This document shows positions 18,298-23,796 of a stretch of DNA of 64,000 nucleotides, piece by piece. Source of the stretch: Natrinema salsiterrestre (GTDB taxonomy: Archaea; Halobacteriota; Halobacteria; Halobacteriales; Natrialbaceae); the NCBI RefSeq assembly GCF_029502005.1, contig NZ_JAMQOT010000005.1:62001-126000 (forward strand), in the 5' to 3' direction. The notes under the pieces were generated by a model. The model did no database searches. It worked only from the letters and a program-made list of their open reading frames with translations, and was not told the origin of the DNA. Within the stretch, counting starts at the first letter, position 1, and every line of letters starts with the position of its first letter. The translations under genes and the position numbers were made by a program.

Positions 18298-18374
18298 CCG
18301 CGGTGACGACGAGACTACTGCTGGGAACCGACCGACGACGGCCGCCGGCGGACGCGACGGGTGATCGGCGATGA
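18294..18374 (+). CDS. 26-codon micro-ORF coupled between mnhC and mnhD
   Basis: The frame ATG (18294) to TGA (18374) encodes 26 residues, beginning MTAVTTRLLLGTDRR and rich in arginine. It overlaps the mnhC stop by ATGA on the left and the mnhD start by ATGA on the right, so a ribosome could pass through mnhC, the micro-ORF and mnhD by termination-reinitiation. The peptide has no hydrophobic helix and does not resemble a Mrp subunit. It more likely acts as a translational coupling spacer, or arose when the initiation region was duplicated, than as a functional protein. Whether it is translated is not shown by the sequence alone. Confidence 0.45.
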   Translation: MTAVTTRLLLGTDRRRPPADATGDRR

Positions 18375-20020
18375 CGGCGACGCCCGGCGGGATGGAATCC
18401 CAACTCGTGATCGCGCCGATGGTGGTCGTCCTCGTGACGGCGGTCGGCTCGTTGCTACTGAGTCGGCGGCCGCGGGCTCGAGCGGCCGTGAGCATCGCCG
18501 GCGGTGCGGCCTACGCGATCGCAGTCGGGGCGATCGACTGGTATATCGTCCTCGCGCCGGACGCGCCGGGGATCGCGACCTACCAGGTCGGTGACTGGCC
18601 AGCACCCTTCGGCATCACGCTGGTCGCCGACGGGCTATCGGCGTTCATGCTGACGATGGTCGCGGTCCTCGGGGTCGCGTCGCTGGTCTTCTCGACCAGA
18701 CACCTGCCCGGCGGCGGGGGGCGCAGTTACTACTTTCCGCTCTTTCACTTCCTCGCGCTGGGCGTCACCGGCGCCTTCCTCACCGGCGACCTCTTCAACC
18801 TCTTCGTCTGGTTCGAGGTGATGCTGATGGCCAGTTACGTCTTCGTCGCCTACAGCGGCGGTCCCCAGCACACTCGGGCCGCGTTCTGGTACGTCGCGCT
18901 CAACCTGCTCGCCAGCGCCATCTTCCTGCTCGGCGTCGGCGGGATCTACGCGACGACGGGGACGCTGAACATGGCCGATCTCGCCCTGCGGCTCGCCGAT
19001 CCGGCGGCCTACGGACTCGATCCGGTCCCGGTCGTGGGCCTCCTCGGATTGCTCCTATCCGTGTTCGCCATCAAGGCCGGCCTCGTCCCCTTCCAGTTCT
19101 GGATTCCGACCGCCTATCGGGCCGCTCCACCACAGATCACCGCGTTGCTCGCAGGTGCGACGAAAAAGGTCGGGATCTACGCCATCATTCGACTCTCCTT
19201 TACGGTCTTCGCCGGTGCGGAGGTCGCCGTCGACTTCCCGATCCCGCTACTGGGGCTGTCGATCGCGGGCGATTCGCCGCTCCCGTTCGTCGGCGCGGCG
19301 CTGTTCCTCATGGCCGGTGCCAGCATCCTCGTCGGCGGTATCGGGGCCGTCGGCCGCGACTCCATGGAGGGCGTCTTCGCCTACTCGAGCATCGGACAGG
19401 TCGGCTTCATCGCGATCCCGGTCGCGATCGCCGCGACGACGATCGATCCGGGGCTGCGGGAACTTGCCATCGTCGCTGCGCTGGTGTACGCCCTCAACCA
19501 CACGCTGGCGAAGGGGCTGCTCTTCCTCGCGGTCGGCGCGGTCCGATCCGCGACGGGGACGAGCCGCTTCGCCGATCTCGGGGGGATAGCGAGCCGATCG
19601 CCCCCGCTGGCGATCGCGGTGTTCGTCGGCTCGCTCGCACTCGTCGGGATCCCGCCGCTGTCGGGCTTCTTCGGCAAGTTCCTCGTCTTCGAGGCCGCGG
19701 CGAAGGCGCGGGCGGGATCCGTGCTCGTCCTCCTGCTCGTCGGCTCGCTGTTGACGATCGCCTACGCGACCCGCACGTGGAATCGGAGCTTCTGGGGGGC
19801 GCAAACGGACGCCGTGGAGACGTCGACGGTCGATTCCGTGCAGGTGGCCGTGCTCGTCCTCCTCGCGGCGACGATCGTCGCCGTCGGCGTCGGCTTCGAA
19901 CCGGTCTACGCCTTCGCGGAAGCCGCGGCCGAAGCCGCCCTCGACACTGAGGGATACGTCGACGCGGTCGATCCCATCGATGCGAGCGAACTGGACGACT
20001 CGACCGGAGGTGACCACTGA
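18371..20020 (+). CDS. mnhD: Mrp/Mnh antiporter subunit D (NuoM/N-like)
   Basis: A 549-residue protein with about 14 membrane helices, homologous to NuoM/N and MrpD. It shows LFVWFEVMLMASYV, FQFWIPTAYRAAPPQITALLAG (a conserved channel helix with an ATKKVGIY lysine pair following), YSSIGQVGFIAIP, and GIPPLSGFFGKFLVFEAA. It is a proton-translocating subunit of the Mrp complex. The ATG at 18371 is preceded by GGGTGATC four nt upstream. The stop overlaps the mnhE start. Confidence 0.95.
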   Translation: MTATPGGMESQLVIAPMVVVLVTAVGSLLLSRRPRARAAVSIAGGAAYAIAVGAIDWYIVLAPDAPGIATYQVGDWPAPFGITLVADGLSAFMLTMVAVLGVASLVFSTRHLPGGGGRSYYFPLFHFLALGVTGAFLTGDLFNLFVWFEVMLMASYVFVAYSGGPQHTRAAFWYVALNLLASAIFLLGVGGIYATTGTLNMADLALRLADPAAYGLDPVPVVGLLGLLLSVFAIKAGLVPFQFWIPTAYRAAPPQITALLAGATKKVGIYAIIRLSFTVFAGAEVAVDFPIPLLGLSIAGDSPLPFVGAALFLMAGASILVGGIGAVGRDSMEGVFAYSSIGQVGFIAIPVAIAATTIDPGLRELAIVAALVYALNHTLAKGLLFLAVGAVRSATGTSRFADLGGIASRSPPLAIAVFVGSLALVGIPPLSGFFGKFLVFEAAAKARAGSVLVLLLVGSLLTIAYATRTWNRSFWGAQTDAVETSTVDSVQVAVLVLLAATIVAVGVGFEPVYAFAEAAAEAALDTEGYVDAVDPIDASELDDSTGGDH

Positions 20021-20625
20021 TGCGAGTTCGGACCTGGCCGGTCGCCGGCGTGGTCTTCGCGGTCCTGTGGGTGTTCGTCGTCGGACAGTCCCTCACTCCC
20101 TCGTCGCTCGTGGGTGGCTTCCTCGCCGGACTGATCGTCGGCCTCCCGGTCGCGTACGTCTTCCGGCGGCTGTACGGCAAGTACCTCGATCTCGGTCGCG
20201 GACTCCGCGTCCTCCCGTACGCCGGGCTCTATCTGGGCGCGTTCACGCGGGAACTCCTCCGAGCCAACGTCGACGTCGCCTACCGGGTGCTCTCGCCGGG
20301 CATGCCGATCGAGCCCGAAGTGATCCTGGTGCCGCTCCGCGTCGAGTCCGATATCGCGATCACCGTCATCGCGAACAGCATCACGATCACGCCCGGCACG
20401 GTGACGCTGGACTACGACGACGAGACCAACGCCCTGTACGTCCACGGCGTCAACGGCGAGGACCCCGAGGCGATCGCCGAGCCCATCCGCACCTGGGAGG
20501 ACTACGCCCTCGAGCTGTTCGACGAGGACGCCTCGCCCTCGGATCCGCCGCCGGCGATCGTCGTCTCCGGCGGGGAAAGAGACAGGACCCCGGACGGACA
20601 AAGCGGGGGTGACGGCGATGACTGA
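20020..20625 (+). CDS. mnhE: Mrp/Mnh antiporter subunit E
   Basis: A 201-residue protein with two N-terminal membrane helices and a conserved cytoplasmic domain (YLGAFTRELLRANVDVAYRVL, ANSITITPGTVTLDY, and LYVHGVNG), which is the MnhE signature. The C-terminal 40 residues are an acidic haloarchaeal extension. The ATG at 20020 shares a base with the mnhD stop and has the Shine-Dalgarno octamer GGAGGTGA at 20006-20013, six nt upstream. Confidence 0.94.
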   Translation: MRVRTWPVAGVVFAVLWVFVVGQSLTPSSLVGGFLAGLIVGLPVAYVFRRLYGKYLDLGRGLRVLPYAGLYLGAFTRELLRANVDVAYRVLSPGMPIEPEVILVPLRVESDIAITVIANSITITPGTVTLDYDDETNALYVHGVNGEDPEAIAEPIRTWEDYALELFDEDASPSDPPPAIVVSGGERDRTPDGQSGGDGDD

Positions 20626-20908
20626 CGCGACTCCGGCCGTCCTCGAGACGGCGATCCGCGGTGCCCTCGTCCTCGTCAGCGGGCTCTGCGTCCTCTGTGG
20701 CTACCGCGTGATCCGGGGACCGACGAATCCGGACCGCGTGGTCGCGCTGGACGCCATCGCGACCAACGTCGTCGCGATCGCCGTCCTGTTCGCGCTCCTG
20801 ACCGGGCGCGGGCTCTTCATCACCGTGAGCCTCGTGCTCGCGATCATCGGCTTCATCGCGACGGTCGCCGTCGCCAAGTTCGTCACCGACGGCGAGGTGA
20901 TCGAATGA
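20618..20908 (+). CDS. mnhF: Mrp/Mnh antiporter subunit F
   Basis: About 96 residues with three membrane helices and the MnhF pattern (YRVIRGPTNPDRVVALDAI). A GTG at 20609 is in frame but lies inside the GGGGGTGA Shine-Dalgarno motif (20605-20612), so the ATG at 20618, five nt downstream of that motif, is the better start. It overlaps mnhE by 8 nt and mnhG by 4 nt. Confidence 0.93.
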   Translation: MTDATPAVLETAIRGALVLVSGLCVLCGYRVIRGPTNPDRVVALDAIATNVVAIAVLFALLTGRGLFITVSLVLAIIGFIATVAVAKFVTDGEVIE

Positions 20909-21279
20909 TCCACACCGTCGTCGTGATCGCGCTGGTCATCGTGGGCGTCTTCTTCCTGACCGTCGGCACGATCGGCCTGCTCCGCCTGCCGAACGTCTAC
21001 AACCGGATGCACGCCACGAGCAAGCCCACGACGCTGGGCACCGCCGCGATCTTCGTGGCCGGCTTCGTCCGGTTCGGCCCGGGCAGCGAGGGGTTGACCG
21101 CACTCGTCGGGATCGTCTTCCTCTTCCTGACGGTCCCGACCGGCTCCCACATGATCGCCCGCGCCGCCGAGAGAATCGGCGTCCCCTTCCTCGGTAGCGT
21201 CACCTGGCCCGACGCCTCGGCGGTCGAGCGACCCGACCGCGCCGAGCAGGCGGAGGAAGCCGAGACGGACGACGACTGA
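20905..21279 (+). CDS. mnhG: Mrp/Mnh antiporter subunit G
   Basis: A 124-residue protein with three membrane helices and the MnhG signature (GLLRLPNVYNRMHATSKPTTLG). It has a short acidic tail. It is the last gene of the operon, and its start overlaps the mnhF stop by ATGA. With it the window holds a complete A-to-G set in the order found in bacterial mrp operons. Confidence 0.94.
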   Translation: MIHTVVVIALVIVGVFFLTVGTIGLLRLPNVYNRMHATSKPTTLGTAAIFVAGFVRFGPGSEGLTALVGIVFLFLTVPTGSHMIARAAERIGVPFLGSVTWPDASAVERPDRAEQAEEAETDDD

Positions 21280-21345
21280 GATCGAGTCTCGCGGGTGCTC
21301 GAGACTGGTTCCACGATCCCGGTATCGAGAGTCTGTGAGAGACCG

Positions 21346-21362
21346 TCCCGCTCACTGCGGGA
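21346..21362 (+). terminator. Perfect hairpin downstream of the Mrp operon
   Basis: TCCCGC (21346-21351), loop TCACT, GCGGGA (21357-21362) form a six-bp hairpin 67 nt after the mnhG stop. No T-run follows directly, so it may mark a processed or paused 3' end rather than an intrinsic terminator. Confidence 0.35.
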
Positions 21363-21392
21363 GGGGAGTGACCATTCAGACGAACGAAACTA

Positions 21393-21408
21393 TTTCACCG
21401 CTGTGAAA
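21393..21408. promoter_or_regulatory. Inverted repeat over the promoter of the DoxX-like gene
   Basis: TTTCAC (21393-21398) and GTGAAA (21403-21408) are a perfect six-bp inverted repeat with a 4-nt spacer. It lies 15-30 nt upstream of the ATG at 21423 and overlaps the only AT-rich, TATA-like sequence (CTATTTC), so a bound regulator would cover the promoter. Confidence 0.4.
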
Positions 21409-21422
21409 AGTATTCATAGACG

Positions 21423-21839
21423 ATGAAAGAGGTTCTGCACCGGCTCGAGCGACCGTTACTGTATCTGATGGGGCCGGCCTACGTCGTCGCAGGCGCGTTG
21501 CACTTCGTCGTGCCGGAGTTGTACGTCCAGATCGTCCCACCGATCTTGCCGGCAGCGCTCGCACTCGTCTACCTGTCCGGGCTCGCCGAAATGGCCGTCG
21601 GGGTCGGGCTATTGATTCCCCGAACGCGACGGCGCGCAGCGTGGGCGACGGTCGCGTTACTCGTCGCGATTTTTCCGGCAAACGTCTACATGGCGACCCA
21701 TGGGGTCGTCATCGAGGGGGCGCCGGGCGGTGGCGACCCCTCCGACCTCGTTCGCTGGGGACGACTGCCACTTCAGGGCGTGTTGATCCTCTGGGCGCTC
21801 TGGTATACCCGACCACCGACCGATACGGATCGCCGGTAA
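21423..21839 (+). CDS. DoxX-like small membrane protein
   Basis: A 138-residue protein with four predicted membrane helices. The N-terminal PAYVVAGALHFVVPELY, the central LVYLSGLAEMAVGVGLLIPRTR and FPANVYMATHGV are typical of the DoxX/TQO-small-subunit superfamily. Such proteins are linked to quinone-dependent or redox functions, but most short members are uncharacterised. The gene has its own promoter after the Mrp operon and a possible operator at 21393-21408. Confidence 0.78.
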   Translation: MKEVLHRLERPLLYLMGPAYVVAGALHFVVPELYVQIVPPILPAALALVYLSGLAEMAVGVGLLIPRTRRRAAWATVALLVAIFPANVYMATHGVVIEGAPGGGDPSDLVRWGRLPLQGVLILWALWYTRPPTDTDRR

Positions 21840-22036
21840 CACTGCCGGAAAGCGACCCTCTTCAGGCGGTTCGTAACCCAGCACCGGCGAGAATCGTTCG
21901 GCGGTCCACAGCAGGCTATACTGGGCAGAACATACCATTACGATTGTATTTCAGCAGTATCGTATAGGATCGACCGGTCAGAATCTCTCTTCGTACCGAG
22001 TCGTACCTGACTCCCAAACGGAACCAACGGACGTTT

Positions 22037-22507
22037 TCACCGTTCGTACTCGAGGTCCCGATCACGATCCCGATCGCCGCGATCGCGTTCTCGAGCCCAC
22101 CGTTCGGCGTCCTCGAGCGTCTCCGTGTCCAGTAGCCGCTCGAGTTTGCGTTCGAACTGGTCGTCGGTCAGTTCGCCCGCCGCGTAGCGCTCGCGAAGGG
22201 TCTCGAGCGCGTCGCGCGTGTCGGGGTCCCCGGCGGTCGTCGTTTCGGACTCGGGTTCGTCCGTACTCGTGTAGTCGTCGGCCCACTCGTCGCCGTCTAT
22301 CTCGTCGTCGAACAGGATCGCGGCTAACGGCACGACGACGATGTACCCGACGAGCAACGCTGCGAGCCACCACTCCTGCCCCGTGAACATGGCACCGAGC
22401 CAGACCGCCGTCACGAGCAGCGACACGACGCCGCTGGCGTTCTCGCGGAGGCGGGTCCACGGCGTGTCGGCACTGCGTTCGCGACCGTCCCCCTCGATCG
22501 CATCCAT
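22037..22507 (-). CDS. SHOCT-domain membrane protein
   Basis: A 156-residue protein with two membrane helices (about 24-42 and 47-66), an acidic linker, and a C-terminal SHOCT motif (LETLRERYAAGELTDDQFERKLERLL). It ends in a tail of alternating charged residues (RDRGDRDRDRD). SHOCT is a short helix-turn-helix of unknown biochemical role found at the ends of many haloarchaeal proteins. The ATG at 22507 is used; another ATG lies 4 nt away out of frame. Confidence 0.82.
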   Translation of the reverse strand: MDAIEGDGRERSADTPWTRLRENASGVVSLLVTAVWLGAMFTGQEWWLAALLVGYIVVVPLAAILFDDEIDGDEWADDYTSTDEPESETTTAGDPDTRDALETLRERYAAGELTDDQFERKLERLLDTETLEDAERWARERDRGDRDRDRDLEYER

Positions 22508-22980
22508 ACTGCACCCTTCACCACGGTATCGGAAATACGTTACCGGTCCGAGGTGTTCGCGGCTCGAGACCGCGCTCTCAGTGGACCGCTCAGTGACGGA
22601 CGGCGTTCGGTACAGACAAGCTGCGCATTGCTATCGATTGATCAATCGACACGCGGTGGCGCACGCCGTCGGACGACCGAACGATAGTGAGGGCGGCCGG
22701 CAAAGCCGTGCGAGGGATGAGCGAGTGACCGACGGGAACGAGCGAATCGGCTGGGGAGGGCGTGGCGATTCCGTGTTGCCAGAATGGCAGAACGCGTCGT
22801 CTCTGTCTCCTCCGAGTCGTATCCAGTCGCTCTATTCGCATGTATGGCGTCCCCCTTTGTCGGTCGATATCTAACCGAAAGACCGATTCGATGGCACTGC
22901 TTCTGACGCAGTCTGCACTCTGTATCTCCGGACCCCGCTTCCCATCTCACGACCGCTGGTACTCGAAGCCCAGTCCCCAC
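22508..22980. other. Non-coding region with a 16-bp palindrome
   Basis: No protein-like frame is evident. The perfect palindrome TCGATTGATCAATCGA (22634-22649) stands alone in a slightly AT-rich stretch. The segment from about 22680 to 22790 has the purine-rich GAGCGAG/GGGAACGAGCG composition often seen between haloarchaeal genes. Open frames here are arginine-rich noise. Confidence 0.4.
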
Positions 22981-23157
22981 TCACGCCGGCTCTCGCTCGA
23001 GCCACAGGATAAATCCATCACCGAAAACAATAGGTATAAGTAACAACGCGGTGACGAGTAATTCGGAGGCCACGTCTCCGTGGGGGCGTACGCAAACGCC
23101 CCGGGTGCTAGGAACACCCGAGACTGGCTTCCAAACCGTGACAGGTTTCGGAAGCAT
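22981..23157 (-). CDS. Possible leaderless 58-residue single-helix membrane miniprotein
   Basis: On the minus strand TTTATA (23185-23180) lies about 25 nt before an ATG at 23157, the ideal spacing for a leaderless haloarchaeal transcript. The frame runs MLPKPVTVWKPVSG, then a basic stretch, then a hydrophobic helix (ELLVTALLLIPIVFGDGFILWL), and stops at 22981. G/C at third positions is only about 59 percent by my count, well below the neighbouring genes. The first 88 bases coincide with a hairpin array. The locus may therefore be a real small gene, a structured RNA, or both. Confidence 0.4.
   Translation of the reverse strand: MLPKPVTVWKPVSGVPSTRGVCVRPHGDVASELLVTALLLIPIVFGDGFILWLEREPA
23035..23040 (+). 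promoter_or_regulatory. Plus-strand TATA element before the hairpin array
   Basis: TATAAG at 23035-23040, preceded by the purine-rich CCGAAAACAATAGG. The expected start near 23062 would place the four hairpins at 23070-23155 at the very 5' end of a plus-strand transcript that could continue into the zinc-ribbon genes at 23259. Confidence 0.4.
23070..23155. ncRNA. Array of four consecutive hairpins, candidate structured RNA or leader
   Basis: Four stems follow one another almost without gaps: CCACG/CGTGG (23070-23083); GGGGCGT/ACGCCCC (23083-23102, seven bp, six-nt loop); CGGGTG/CACCCG (23102-23120); and GCTTCCAAACC paired with GGTTT-C-GGAAGC (23127-23155, eleven bp with one bulged C). TATA elements point at the array from both sides (23035-23040 on plus, 23185-23180 on minus). 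It could be a leader of the zinc-ribbon operon, a minus-strand small RNA, or the remnant of a mobile element with palindromic ends. The strand is undecided. Confidence 0.4.
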
Positions 23158-23258
23158 GATTCCGTACATTCTACCGGGATATAAACGTCCCGCACGACAG
23201 CCGAATCGCCCGACAGGATTAGCCTCGCCGCCGTCGCCGGACTCGAGGCGCGATCGCC

Positions 23259-23492
23259 ATGTGTGACGACCGCGACGCGAGACGTGACGACTCGGACGCG
23301 TGCGATGAGCACGACGTGCCGGACGGCCGCGACTCGTTGCCGCCCGACTGTCCCACCTGCGGCGAGTCCGTGCACGTCGTCACCGCCAGTGGTCCGTACG
23401 CGGGCACCGCCTTCCCCTGTGGCTGCTCGGTGGGTCCGGGCCGGATCACGCGCGATCACGACGGGCGCGAGGTCGACGGGAGGACCCAATGA
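23259..23492 (+). CDS. Small zinc-ribbon-like protein
   Basis: A 77-residue acidic protein. Its first 30 residues are almost all charged, followed by CPTCGE (C31, C34) and FPCGC (C54, C56), a plausible four-cysteine zinc site. It has no membrane segment. It belongs to the many haloarchaeal CPxCG-type miniproteins, whose roles are mostly unknown. The stop overlaps the start of the next gene as ATGA, so the two are translationally coupled and may work together. Confidence 0.65.
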   Translation: MCDDRDARRDDSDACDEHDVPDGRDSLPPDCPTCGESVHVVTASGPYAGTAFPCGCSVGPGRITRDHDGREVDGRTQ

Positions 23493-23635
23493 GCGGGCCT
23501 CGAGAACTGGGGTCGAAGCGCTGCCTCGAGTGCGGGGCCGTGCTCCCCATACCCGACCCGATCGTGGGCTGGTGGCTCTGTGATGACTGCGAACTCGCGT
23601 TTAACTCGGACGGTGAGCGGGTGACGGAGCGGTAG
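23489..23635 (+). CDS. 48-residue zinc-ribbon miniprotein
   Basis: The ATG at 23489 overlaps the preceding stop (ATGA), and the frame ends at TAG 23633-23635. The protein has two CxxC knuckles, RCLECG (C12, C15) and LCDDCE (C31, C34), separated by a hydrophobic PIPDPIVGWW segment, and ends in a charged tail. This is a compact zinc-ribbon layout. Its coupling to the upstream cysteine-motif protein argues for a functional pair. The function is unknown. Confidence 0.7.
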   Translation: MSGPRELGSKRCLECGAVLPIPDPIVGWWLCDDCELAFNSDGERVTER

Positions 23636-23796
23636 CCGGTCGGACCCGTTCAGTGGGGCCGCGGGTGGCGGGCAGGAACCGACCCGTGTACCACCGTTGA
23701 GTGCGTCGGTCCCGTGGAACTATCTCAAAACGACGAGGAACGTTCCGACGCTGCGCTGTCGCTACTCGATCTAACGGACGACGGAGAAGGCGAGTC

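Noticed and set aside
22680-22790. Purine-rich GAGCGAG/GGGAACGAGCG stretch that could be read as a small protein or element
   Set aside because: Such sequence is common between haloarchaeal genes, no frame is protein-like and no boundaries or repeats define an element.
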